Shown here piece by piece: positions 54,979 through 64,000 of a stretch of DNA of 64,000 bases. The stretch is from Nostoc calcicola FACHB-3891. Its GTDB lineage: Bacteria; Cyanobacteriota; Cyanobacteriia; Cyanobacteriales; Nostocaceae. The stretch is from the NCBI RefSeq assembly GCF_014697355.1, contig NZ_JACJRQ010000005.1, forward strand, positions 186,001-250,000, read 5' to 3'. Position numbers and translations under genes: made by a program. Position 1 is the stretch's first letter. Each line of letters opens with the position of its first letter. Under the pieces are notes generated by a model. That model worked only from the letters and a program-made list of their open reading frames with translations. It made no database searches and had not been told where the DNA came from.

Positions 54979-56412
54979 TTAATGCTTATTTTTCAATTTT
55001 CTCAATACGAAATTAATTCCTCCTAAAGCATGAATACTTACAAAAGTAACGATTAAAATATAAGATAAAGTTGCGATTGTCAAAGTTAATAAAAAATTTA
55101 AATTTATTTCTTTTAAGATTACAAATATAATTAATAGTAAAGTGCTAATTATAAAAGGCCGGCGAATAATTCGCCAGAAATTTAATGGAAATAGGAGAGT
55201 ATAGGTAAAGTAAACATATTGCCCAAAGCCAAGAATAGCCATTAGCAAGGACATTATAGCTGCACCTAGTAACTGATATTGTGAAACTAATGCTACACCT
55301 CCTAAGCTTCCTAATGTAGTTGTAATCATGACTTCACGGAGGTTCACTATCTCAAAATGATTGGCCACAAGTACATAACAAAGAGTGCGTATGAACGGCA
55401 ATAGAAGTAGCGATCCCGCACTGATAGTCAGAGATAAATCCGCTTGAGCAAAGCTAGAGTCATATATTAAAATCAGTAAATCTTTTCCAAAAAATAACAA
55501 TCCAAGAAATAGGGGTAATCCCATAGTTAGTAAAATTTCAATGAAGCTTTCAGCGATCTTTTGCTGCTTTTCCTTTTCTTTATCTCCTGCTTTCGATAAT
55601 CTCGGAAACATTGCTACTGTTACACTATTGGCAATGATCAGAAATGGTTGTAGTAATTGTGTTATTCCACCAAAAAGACCTACCAAAAACTCGTTTCCTA
55701 GCAATGAAAGAATCAGAATTTGAACTCTGCCACTAATTACAGACATTGCTTCAATAGCGAAAAATGTCCGTGCATTTTTAATTGTGTTCCAGACAAAATC
55801 TCTATCAATCTGCCATTGTATTTTGACTATACGTGCGATCAATATCCATTCAAGTAGCAAAATTAATGCTTCTGAAACAAATAGTATCGCTCCCAGATAT
55901 TCAATTCCATAATTGAGTTGCATTGCCCAGATCATTATTACTAGGCGTAGGATATACACTGGGACTGTAGCTATGGCAATCAGATGCATTTTTTCTCTAG
56001 CTTGAAAAATTCCCTCTGTTACATTGGAAAGCCCAAAGGGAATAATGGTTAAGCCCATGATGTAGCAAACAGTCGAGGTTTTAGAACTATAGGGAAGTAA
56101 AAATACTACAATAACTAACGCCCCATAACTCAATAAACCAAATATTAACTGCAACCAAGTACCACTCATTAAGTAAACTGATGTTTTTTGTGGTTCACGA
56201 GCTAGTTCTCTTGTAAATAAGACCTTTAGACCCTGTGAAGCAATGCCTACAAAGATGAAGTAGTAGCTAAAGCCTAATAGGTATTGCCCTAAAGCCTCAG
56301 CTCCCAGATAACGAGCGATAGCAGCGGTTAATACAAAGGTTGTCACACTTTGCGTTAAACGATTTAGGATCAGAGATAAGGAATTACTTATTAATTTTGA
56401 CTTTTCTAGCAT
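54979..56412 (-). CDS. Polysaccharide/oligosaccharide flippase (Wzx-like)
   Basis: 477 aa with about 14 hydrophobic segments, MATE/MVF-type fold. LVTQSVTTFVLTAAIARYLG-like N-terminus (NRLTQSVTTFVLTAAIARYL, GAEALGQYLLGFSYYFIFVG) is the typical polysaccharide_synt pattern. It flips lipid-linked repeat units across the inner membrane. First gene of the minus-strand set: wzx, GT2, wzy, wzc. Assignment to the flippase role is by family. Confidence 0.9.
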   Translation of the reverse strand: MLEKSKLISNSLSLILNRLTQSVTTFVLTAAIARYLGAEALGQYLLGFSYYFIFVGIASQGLKVLFTRELAREPQKTSVYLMSGTWLQLIFGLLSYGALVIVVFLLPYSSKTSTVCYIMGLTIIPFGLSNVTEGIFQAREKMHLIAIATVPVYILRLVIMIWAMQLNYGIEYLGAILFVSEALILLLEWILIARIVKIQWQIDRDFVWNTIKNARTFFAIEAMSVISGRVQILILSLLGNEFLVGLFGGITQLLQPFLIIANSVTVAMFPRLSKAGDKEKEKQQKIAESFIEILLTMGLPLFLGLLFFGKDLLILIYDSSFAQADLSLTISAGSLLLLPFIRTLCYVLVANHFEIVNLREVMITTTLGSLGGVALVSQYQLLGAAIMSLLMAILGFGQYVYFTYTLLFPLNFWRIIRRPFIISTLLLIIFVILKEINLNFLLTLTIATLSYILIVTFVSIHALGGINFVLRKLKNKH

Positions 56413-56848
56413 TATGAAATTATTGTTCTGCTAACTTATTTTTTATTTTCAAATAAACATAACTAACTCACGACTCTGACATTTTTATAGAGATGTGACC
56501 TTTATAGTTGACTATCTAACGATTTTTTTAGACTGATGCCAACCTCTTGAATAAAAATATCTTCGAGTATCTGAGTGTCATCAGTACCCAATAGATATTT
56601 TATACAATGCAGCGCGTACTTGAGTCTGGATACTTCAGGCTTCAATGTAAAGGGAAGGAAAGGATTTTTTGTTCGACTTAACTATAGTTCAATTGGTTTC
56701 CTGACATTAATAATCAGAGATCCCAGTTAGAGATATTACAATTTATAAGCTGCGTAATATATGAATCAATCATGACAGTGACATTACAGAGCTCGGCTTT
56801 TAGGAAAAATGATACCCTTTCAGAAGTTAATGTAGCATGTTTAGCTAG

Positions 56849-56964
56849 ACTAGTGGTCTATCACAAAAGTTGTGAAGGGTTTGAGAAACGAACCGCAAAG
56901 GATGCAAAGGAATAAAAATTAAGAATGAGTCCACCAATCAAAATTAATGCGATAGACCACTAGT
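56849..56964. mobile_element. MITE-like element, ACTAGTGGTCTATC ends
   Basis: Perfect 14-bp terminal inverted repeats (ACTAGTGGTCTATC at 56849-56862; GATAGACCACTAGT at 56951-56964), core with AACCGCAAAGGATGCAAAGG, similar to the inner core of the nested element at 28.3 kb. Confidence 0.72.
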
Positions 56965-57305
56965 TCAGTTTCGCTTAAAAGCTTCATTGCTTGTTTACGC
57001 ATAATTACTGATTAAAAAAGCTTACAGACATAAAGTATAACGAAATGCATCAAAATGTTGAGTTTTGTGACAAAAGTTTACATAACTTTGAGATATTGGT
57101 TAGACTTCTCTCAGCTTTTGGACATCTAGTGCTGCTCAATCAATTGAAAGATAACTCTTGTAAAGTGAGTATCCTGTCTACTAGGAAGCAGAACAAAACA
57201 AGATACCGATTTCATAAAATTAATGAAATTATCTTGCAAGTAAATATGCAACGCTGAAAAGTTGCTTTAATAAATCCAAATGGTATAAAGATGTCCAAGA
57301 GCTAT

Positions 57306-57430
57306 AAGGGACTTCCAATTAAAAAAATAACCAATCGCTATGCAGGCAGGGGGGCAGGGAGCTCAAAGCTTGGGGAGTAAAGAAAAATCTGATTAAATAA
57401 ATTGGGTAATTTATTCTCTGGAAGTCCTTA
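57306..57430. mobile_element. MITE-like element, AAGGGACTTCC ends (copy 2)
   Basis: Same family as 31648-31773: left AAGGGACTTCCAATTAAAAA to AATAACC, right (reverse complement) AAGGACTTCCAGAGAATAAA to TTACCC. Core has GGCAGGGGGGCAGGGAG. Length within a base or two of copy 1. Confidence 0.75.
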
Positions 57431-57889
57431 AGTATTGTTATATCTGCATTACAGACATTTTTACTCCTTTGGAGAGTTAATTATTTTACTATTTTTTGGG
57501 TTTAGATCAGATTTTGGACTGAGCCAGTCTTGGATGTCACAAATTACGGGCTTACACAATGAAGCCTGGATGGGATTTTACTGGATTGCGTAATTATTAC
57601 AGCAACTCACATTAAGGCTTTACAGTAATTTTACATACAAAGAAACATAATGAAGATTCGGTAATAATTATTTTTTTGTTCAGCCAATTTGATATAGTCA
57701 GTAAAAAATACAAATTTAAATGATAATGCTAATAAAATGAAAAATAACATTGATTTTGTTTATTCATAACCACTATTAGCAATTAAAAAGTACTGTAGAT
57801 ATTCAAAAGTTGAAAGATGCCTAGTAGGTATTGGACTTAGCAAAAGCACAATTGAAATCAGAGACTTTAGCGAACTGTTGATATATAAA

Positions 57890-60800
57890 ATGCATATAAG
57901 TAATCATATTTCAGAATATAAAGAAAATATTCCGTTAGATACTTTAACTCACATTAGTACTGAAGTTGTACAAGAATGGAGTGAGACCCAGCAAATTCCT
58001 GAGAATCTGTGCATCCATCAAATGTTTGAGATGCAAGTGGAGCGATCGCCCCAAGCAATTGCTGTAGTATTTGAAAATACGCAACTTACATATGAGCAGT
58101 TGAACCAACGAGCAAATCAACTAGCCCACTATCTACGTAGTTTAGGCGTTGGCCCGGAAGTACTCGTAGGTATTTGTTTAGAGCGCTCCTTGGAGATGAT
58201 TGTCGGGCTGTTGGGAATTCTCAAAGCTGGAGGCGCTTATGTGCCTTTAGATCCATCATATCCAAAAGAGCGTTTAGCTTTCATCTTGGAAGATACACAA
58301 ACACCAGTGTTGTTAACCCAAGAGAAATTCGTCAATAACCTGCCACCGCATCAGGCGCAAGTGATTTGTTTAGACTTGCTTTTGGCAGAAAACACCCAAA
58401 ATAGCCAGGAAAATCCTGTAAATCAGACGACCCTTGATAACTTAATTTACGTAATCTACACATCTGGTTCTACAGGACAGCCCAAGGGTGTCATGATTCC
58501 TCACCGTGGAATCTGCAACCAATTGTCCTGGCGGCAAACAACCTTTAGATTAACTCCGGCAGACAAAGTTTTACTGACTATTTCTTTTAGTTTTGACCCC
58601 TCAGTGTGGCAGATATTCTGGCCGTTGTGCTTTGGGGGGCAATTAATTATGGCTCGTCCTGGCGGACATCAAGACGCTGCTTATCTTGTAAAAGTGATTA
58701 CCGAGCAGCAAATCACTGTCCTAGCGTTAGTACCCTCAATACTCCGTGTTTTACTGGAGGAAAAGGGAATTGAGAATTGCCAATTTCTCAGACACGTTAC
58801 CTGCGGTGGTGAAGCCTTAGCTGGCGAACTGATAGAGCGGTTTTTTGCCCAATTGAATTTGGACAATGTTCTACACAATTGTTACGGGCCGACAGAAGCT
58901 TCCATCGATACGACTTTCTGGACTTGCCAGCGGGGTACTAATTACACCATTGCTCCCATTGGCCACCCCGTCACGAATGCACAGATTTGCATCCTGGATG
59001 AAAATTTACAGCCTGTGCCTGTTGGTGAATCAGGTGAACTGTATATTGGCGGTATTGGTCTAGCACGGGGCTATCTTAACCGTCCAGAATTGACCAAAGA
59101 AAAGTTTATTTTTGATCCTTTTAGCTCCGAAAAAGGGGCACGCCTTTATAAAACAGGCGACTTGGCACGTTACAACAGCGATGGTAATATCGAGTTCCTT
59201 GGTCGCATTGACTACCAAGTTAAAATACGCGGCTTCCGGATTGAATTGGGAGAAATTGAAGCTGTACTCAGTCAACATCCGGCACTGACGCAGACTTTAG
59301 TCATAGCCAGAGAGGATGTTCCTGGTGACAAGCGACTCGTGGCGTATGTCGTTGCTAGCCCAGAGGAAATTCCTACTCAGATTGAATTACGGCGCTTTTT
59401 ACAAAGTCAGATGCCTGAATATATGGTGCCTGGTTACTTTGTATTTTTGGATACCTTGCCATTAAACCCCAATGGTAAAATAGACCGCCGCGCTTTGCCT
59501 GCACCTGATACATCCGATATTGGTCTGTCAACTAACTTTGTCCCACCCCAGAATCCCACAGAAGAAGTTTTAGCCAGTATCTGGGCAAAAGTTCTGCGTT
59601 TGGAACAAATAGGCATCCACAACAATTTTTTTGAATTGGGAGGCCATTCACTGCTGGCTACTCAAGTCATGTCTAGAGTTCGCCAAGCCTTCGGGATAGA
59701 AATTTCGTTGCAAGTTTTGTTTGAGAATCCCACGATCGCTAATTTAGCTCAAGCGATCGCTCAAAACCAAATTCCACAACATAATCCCCAAAACCAGATT
59801 ATTCCCCAAATCGCCAATCGGGAATCGGCCCCCTTATCTTTTGCCCAACAGCGAGTTTGGTTTTTGCAGCAGTTGGAACCCACCAGCCGAGCATATATTC
59901 TCTCCTATGCACAGCGTTTAACGGGGAAGTTAGATTTAGATGTATTGCAACAGGCATTAGATGCGATCGTTGTTCATCACGAAGCACTGCGAACAAACTT
60001 TATTAAATCACCCGATGGCAGCCCTATACAAGTAGTTAGCACGCCCCGGTCTGTGGAACTCAAGGTTATTAAAGCCACAGAGGAGCAAGCTGAATATCTC
60101 CTCATTCAAGAAGCGCAATGCTCCTTCAACTTAGAATCTGACTTGATGCTGCGGGCTAGCTTGCTGCAAATAAACGAACACGAGCAGATACTGCTGTTAG
60201 TGATGCACCACATTGCCTCAGATGGCTGGTCAAAGGGTATTCTCTGGCAGCAGTTAGCAGCCCTTTATGAAGCTTTTTTAAACAGCAAGCCTTCTCCCTT
60301 AGCAAAATTACCCATTCAATATGCTGATTTTGCCCTTTGGCAGCACCAATGGTTATCGGGTGAAGTCCTCTCCAACCAAATAAACTACTGGAAAACCCAG
60401 TTAGCAGGTGCGAATACTGTATTAGAATTACCTAGCGATCGGCCACGGCCAGCAGTCCAAACTTACCAGGGATCGGTGCAATCCCTCATGCTACCCCAAA
60501 CCCTGAGTGCATCGCTAAAAGAATTCTCCCATCAGCAAGGTGTCACTTTATTCATGATACTGCTGGCGGCTTTTGGGACAATACTGCACCGCTACACTGG
60601 GCAAGAAGACATTCTTATCGGTTCTCCCATTGCTGGCCGCAACCAAGTTGAAACCGAAGGTTTAATTGGCTTCTTTATCAATACCCTAGCCATACGCACT
60701 AACTTTTCAGGCAACCCAAGTTTCCGGCAGTTACTAGCTCAAGTTAGAGAAGTAACACTAGGAGCATACTCACACCAAGACCTGCCCTTTGAAAAGTTAG

Positions 60801-63799
60801 TAGAAGAACTACAGCCAGAACGCGACCTGAGCCACTCACCGCTGTTTCAGGTAATGTTTGCCTTCCACAATACCCCCAGCGAACTCTGGGAACTTCCGGG
60901 ATTGACCGTTACTCCTCTAGAAGTCCATAACGGCACAGCAAAGTTCGATCTTACTTTTAATCTGGAAGAAACTTCAGAGGGGATCAAAGGTGGAATTGAA
61001 TACAACACAGATTTATTCGACGCTACAACTATTGCTCGAATGCTTGGGCATTTCCAAACTTTACTTGAAGGCATCGTTGCTAATGCAGAACAGCGTATTT
61101 CAGATTTACCTCTGTTAACAGCAGCAGAACAGCACCAGCTACTTGTAGAGTGGAATGATACCCAAACTGACTACCCCAAAAATACCTGCATTCATCAGTT
61201 ATTTGAAGCTCAAACCGCAAGAACTCCCAACAACATTGCCGTCATTTTTGAGAACGAACAACTGACTTACCAGCAGATCGAACGGCGTGCTAATCAGCTA
61301 GCGCATTACCTGATAGCACTGGGTGTGAAACCAGAGGTGCGGGTGGGGATTTGTGTAGAGCGATCGCTAGATCTAATAGTTGCACTTCTAGGTATACTTA
61401 AAGCAGGTGCATCCTACGTACCCTTAGACCCAGCCTATCCCCAAGATCGCTTGGCGTTCATGCTGTCAGACTCGCAAATTTCTATTTTAGTAACCCAGCA
61501 ACATTTATTAGAAACTCTTCCATCCCACCAAGCCAAAGTTGTATTTTTAGATACCGATAGAGATGCGATCGCCGCACACCAGCAAAATTCGCCACAAACC
61601 TACATTGCTGCCGATAATTTAATTTACACAATTTATACTTCTGGCTCCACAGGGAAACCCAAAGGTGTACAAATTACTCATGGCAACGTCCTCAACTTCC
61701 TCACGGGGATGCAGCAGCACCTACAATTAACCAATCTTGATAGTCTGTTATCAGTTACTTCTCTATCTTTTGATATTGCAGTTTTAGAAATTTTTCTTCC
61801 TCTAACATTAGGAACCAAGATAATTGTAGTCAGTCGGGAAGTTGCTGCCGACGGTTTAAAGTTATTACAACAACTCAATAACTCTGGTGCAACCGTTATG
61901 CAAGCTACCCCTGTGACTTGGCGGATGTTACTAGAAGTAGGATGGCAAGGAAATCCCCAACTGAAAATTCTCTGTGGTGGTGAAGCCTTACCTCAAAATT
62001 TAGCTAGCCAGTTATGTCAAAGAGGTGCTGAAGTTTGGAACTTATACGGGCCGACAGAAACAACTGTTTGGTCTACAATTCATCGAATTGAGCAGCAAGA
62101 AGCTTTAATAACTATTGGCCGTCCTATAGCCAACACCCAGATTTACATTTTAGATAAATATTTGCAACCCCTACCAGTGGGTGTTCCTGGAGAACTATAT
62201 ATTGGTGGTGTCTCTTTAGCACGGGGTTATTTGCATCAACCTAAATTAACAGCAGAAAAATTTATTCATAATCCATTCAGTTGCAATTCCCAAACCCGCC
62301 TTTACAAAACAGGTGACTTAGCTCGTTACCTAAGTGATGGTAATATCGAATATCTTGGTCGCCTGGATAATCAAGTAAAAATTCGTGGCTTCCGCATCGA
62401 ACTTGGAGAAATTGAAGCTTTACTAGCACAACACCCAAGCATACGGCAAAATGTCGTCATAGCTAGAGCTGATAATCCAGAAAACCAGCGACTAGTCGCC
62501 TACATTGTTCCTCACCCAGAACAGACACCAACCACAGACGAACTGCGGCACTTCCTCAAACAAAAACTGCCAGAATATATGGTGCCTAGTGCTTTCGTTT
62601 TACTAGACACCCTACCCCTAACCCCCAACGGCAAAATCGACCGCCGCGCTTTACCAGCACCAGACTCAGCAAGGCTTGATTCCGAAAATACTTATTTGGC
62701 TCCCCGTAATGAATTGGAATTCCAACTGACGGAAATTTGGGAACAAGTTCTGGGCATCCAGCCTATTGGTGTCAGGGACAACTTCTTTGAACTAGGAGGA
62801 CATTCCATATTAGCAGTAAAACTGTTTTGGCAAATTGAGAAAAAATTTAATAAAAATCTGCCTCTTGCCATTCTGTTCCAGTCAGGTACTGTAGAGGCTC
62901 TAGCCCAAATAATCTCCCAAGAAGAAGACATAGCAACAAATTTGGCTTTAGTAAATACTTTAGACCAATCAAAATCTAGCCGGTCATCCCTAGTAAAAAT
63001 TCAACCCAATGGTTCCAAACCACCTTTTTTCTGTATTCACGGACTAGGTGGAGAAGTCTTGTGTTTCCGTGAATTAGCACTGCATTTGGGATCAAATCAA
63101 CCATTTTATGGACTCCAGCCACAAGAACGAGATGGAGAAGAGCCTTTCCATACGCGGATTGAAGATATGGCGGCTCACTATATTCAAGAAATTCAAACTC
63201 TTCAACCCAATGGGCCTTATTTTCTGGGAGGTTATTCTTTTGGGGGTATAGTTGCTTTCGAGATGGCTCAGCAACTCCAAGAGCAAGGCGAACAAGTTGG
63301 TATTCTAGTTATGATTGATAGTTGTCGTCCTGGTTATAGCTGGCGCGCTTCATTTCTCAAGCGAGTTTTTTTGCATTTAAATAATGTTGTTCAACAAGGC
63401 CCTAACTACATTTGGCAAAAGGCTTTGCAATGGAGCTATTGGCGTAAGCAGCATCTTCAAAATGCATATAACCGTTACTTGGAAGATGTACTTAATTTAC
63501 CTGTAACTGACAAGCATTTAAAGATTATAGATGCTAACACTCAAGCCATCAGTAAATATATCTTTTCATCTTACCAAGGTCAAATTATACTCTTGCGGCC
63601 AGAGGATCAAAGTCGAGACGAAGCTACAGGCACACAATACGATCCTCAATTTGGTTGGGGTGACTTAGTTGGTGGAGGAGTAGATGTCCATTACGTTCCC
63701 GGATCTCACCTTTCTCTACTCAGTGAACCCCACGTACAGGTGTTAGCCGAAACATTGAGAAATTGCTTAATGCAAACACAGTCTCCTAAAAATTCATAA
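57890..63799 (+). CDS. Two-module non-ribosomal peptide synthetase, A-T-C-A-T-TE
   Basis: 1969 aa from ATG at 57890. Domains by nucleotide: A1 58020-59490 (YTSGSTGQPKG, YGPTE), T1 59550-59760 (FFELGGHSLLATQV, phosphopantetheine Ser at 59647), C 59820-61110 (HHIASDG at 60206, LCL-like), A2 61180-62670 (YTSGSTGKPKG, YGPTETTVW), T2 62700-62910 (FFELGGHSILAVKL), TE 62990-63780 (GYSFGG nucleophile near 63235; GSHLSLLSEPHV His). All core motifs look intact. Hand-read specificity codes: A1 D-P-W-A-V-C-C-I-D-K, no match I can recall; A2 D-I-L-Q-I-C-L-V-W-K, close to glycine codes of the DILQxxLIWK type. Predicted product is a dipeptide, released by TE as acid, diketopiperazine or dimer. No tailoring gene is seen inside the window. 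Confidence 0.93.
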   Translation: MHISNHISEYKENIPLDTLTHISTEVVQEWSETQQIPENLCIHQMFEMQVERSPQAIAVVFENTQLTYEQLNQRANQLAHYLRSLGVGPEVLVGICLERSLEMIVGLLGILKAGGAYVPLDPSYPKERLAFILEDTQTPVLLTQEKFVNNLPPHQAQVICLDLLLAENTQNSQENPVNQTTLDNLIYVIYTSGSTGQPKGVMIPHRGICNQLSWRQTTFRLTPADKVLLTISFSFDPSVWQIFWPLCFGGQLIMARPGGHQDAAYLVKVITEQQITVLALVPSILRVLLEEKGIENCQFLRHVTCGGEALAGELIERFFAQLNLDNVLHNCYGPTEASIDTTFWTCQRGTNYTIAPIGHPVTNAQICILDENLQPVPVGESGELYIGGIGLARGYLNRPELTKEKFIFDPFSSEKGARLYKTGDLARYNSDGNIEFLGRIDYQVKIRGFRIELGEIEAVLSQHPALTQTLVIAREDVPGDKRLVAYVVASPEEIPTQIELRRFLQSQMPEYMVPGYFVFLDTLPLNPNGKIDRRALPAPDTSDIGLSTNFVPPQNPTEEVLASIWAKVLRLEQIGIHNNFFELGGHSLLATQVMSRVRQAFGIEISLQVLFENPTIANLAQAIAQNQIPQHNPQNQIIPQIANRESAPLSFAQQRVWFLQQLEPTSRAYILSYAQRLTGKLDLDVLQQALDAIVVHHEALRTNFIKSPDGSPIQVVSTPRSVELKVIKATEEQAEYLLIQEAQCSFNLESDLMLRASLLQINEHEQILLLVMHHIASDGWSKGILWQQLAALYEAFLNSKPSPLAKLPIQYADFALWQHQWLSGEVLSNQINYWKTQLAGANTVLELPSDRPRPAVQTYQGSVQSLMLPQTLSASLKEFSHQQGVTLFMILLAAFGTILHRYTGQEDILIGSPIAGRNQVETEGLIGFFINTLAIRTNFSGNPSFRQLLAQVREVTLGAYSHQDLPFEKLVEELQPERDLSHSPLFQVMFAFHNTPSELWELPGLTVTPLEVHNGTAKFDLTFNLEETSEGIKGGIEYNTDLFDATTIARMLGHFQTLLEGIVANAEQRISDLPLLTAAEQHQLLVEWNDTQTDYPKNTCIHQLFEAQTARTPNNIAVIFENEQLTYQQIERRANQLAHYLIALGVKPEVRVGICVERSLDLIVALLGILKAGASYVPLDPAYPQDRLAFMLSDSQISILVTQQHLLETLPSHQAKVVFLDTDRDAIAAHQQNSPQTYIAADNLIYTIYTSGSTGKPKGVQITHGNVLNFLTGMQQHLQLTNLDSLLSVTSLSFDIAVLEIFLPLTLGTKIIVVSREVAADGLKLLQQLNNSGATVMQATPVTWRMLLEVGWQGNPQLKILCGGEALPQNLASQLCQRGAEVWNLYGPTETTVWSTIHRIEQQEALITIGRPIANTQIYILDKYLQPLPVGVPGELYIGGVSLARGYLHQPKLTAEKFIHNPFSCNSQTRLYKTGDLARYLSDGNIEYLGRLDNQVKIRGFRIELGEIEALLAQHPSIRQNVVIARADNPENQRLVAYIVPHPEQTPTTDELRHFLKQKLPEYMVPSAFVLLDTLPLTPNGKIDRRALPAPDSARLDSENTYLAPRNELEFQLTEIWEQVLGIQPIGVRDNFFELGGHSILAVKLFWQIEKKFNKNLPLAILFQSGTVEALAQIISQEEDIATNLALVNTLDQSKSSRSSLVKIQPNGSKPPFFCIHGLGGEVLCFRELALHLGSNQPFYGLQPQERDGEEPFHTRIEDMAAHYIQEIQTLQPNGPYFLGGYSFGGIVAFEMAQQLQEQGEQVGILVMIDSCRPGYSWRASFLKRVFLHLNNVVQQGPNYIWQKALQWSYWRKQHLQNAYNRYLEDVLNLPVTDKHLKIIDANTQAISKYIFSSYQGQIILLRPEDQSRDEATGTQYDPQFGWGDLVGGGVDVHYVPGSHLSLLSEPHVQVLAETLRNCLMQTQSPKNS

Positions 63800-64000
63800 A
63801 CTCCATTTTGGAAAATCCTGGAGCCAACTCAAATTTATCAAAACAGAATTCAGGAGTCAGGAGTCAGAATGGGCTAAACCTTAGCTATCCGCTAACAGAA
63901 TAAATTCCGATCGAAAAAGCGGAGCGTCTTGTAGAGAGCGTCGCGTCAAGATTGCTGAATTCTGAATTCTGTATTCTTCTTCAATCCATTGCTGAGATCC
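63800..64000. repeat. Terminal spacer with GAATTCAGGAGTCAG repeats
   Basis: AGAATTCAGGAGTCAGGAGT (63845-63864) and CTGAATTCTGAATTCTG (63956-63972) are an inverted STRR pair; GTCTTGTAGAGAGCGTCGCG lies between. No gene; the window ends here. Confidence 0.6.

Larger units (their letters stand above)
56413..57889. other. 1.5-kb spacer with two MITE-like elements and no supported gene
   Basis: A 213-base open frame at 57045-57257 has no ribosome-binding site, no recognisable family and a composition like the spacer. Contains the elements at 56849-56964 and 57306-57430. The promoters of the flippase and NRPS genes must be here; AT-rich 57640-57880 is the likely NRPS upstream region. Confidence 0.5.

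Noticed and set aside
57045..57257. 70-residue open frame in the flippase-NRPS spacer
   Set aside because: No ribosome-binding site, no recognisable family, AT-rich like its surroundings.

Overview
The window looks like chromosomal DNA of a filamentous, heterocyst-forming type cyanobacterium (Nostoc/Anabaena group). The evidence is the cyanobacterial S10 ribosomal cluster without rpsJ at its head, an ndhN gene divergent from it, an almost textbook ntcA, several cyanobacteria-restricted DUF families (DUF3172, DUF1997, DUF4079, DUF3146, DUF3084), many HIP1-type GCGATCGC octamers, and very dense heptanucleotide short tandem repeats (STRR) and miniature inverted-repeat elements between genes. No tRNA, rRNA, CRISPR array or intact insertion sequence was recognised.

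Layout. 0.1-6.4 kb: minus-strand ribosomal protein operon rplC-rplD-rplW-rplB-rpsS-rplV-rpsC-rplP-rpmC-rpsQ-rplN-rplX (it continues past the left edge), with a long untranslated leader at 6.35-6.9 kb. 7.3-17.6 kb: ndhN, a GNAT acetyltransferase, an ABC-2 permease, DUF3172 and AMIN-domain envelope proteins, two CPA2-type cation/proton antiporters and an SGNH hydrolase. 17.7-23.4 kb: an accessory island with a 21-bp tandem repeat, a small TRADD-N-associated-type membrane protein, a divergent HTH-STAND NTPase overlapping a WD40 protein, and a Uma2 nuclease gene broken by one in-frame stop. 23.6-32 kb: NAD(P)-binding protein, DUF1997, DUF4079, ankyrin protein, a coiled-coil membrane protein, an amidase and repeat-rich spacers. 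32-42 kb: TPR/OGT-like glycosyltransferase, Crp-type regulator, GNAT, secreted EndoU-like nuclease, aldo/keto reductase, the DUF3146/YqgF-like/DUF3084 group and ntcA. 42.4-45.3 kb: fabI, hisB and an ABC ATPase. 45.7-56.4 kb: a Wzx/Wzy-type exopolysaccharide locus (OPX outer-membrane exporter, beta-helix protein, tyrosine autokinase, polymerase/ligase, GT2, flippase). 57.9-63.8 kb: a complete two-module NRPS, A-T-C-A-T-TE.

The most interesting system is the NLR-like module at 18.3-22.8 kb. An NTPase and a WD40 sensor that usually form one chain are here two overlapping genes. The WD40 blades are nearly identical in DNA but differ at a few recurring positions, and a putative membrane effector is encoded next door. 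The second theme is non-autonomous mobile DNA: at least nine small inverted-repeat elements in several families. Two begin exactly at stop codons, one element is nested in another, one element family carries perfect palindromes as its core, and one in-frame patch of intergenic repeat lies inside the OGT-like gene.

All calls come from reading the sequence. Family assignments rest on recognised motifs; no database search was run.
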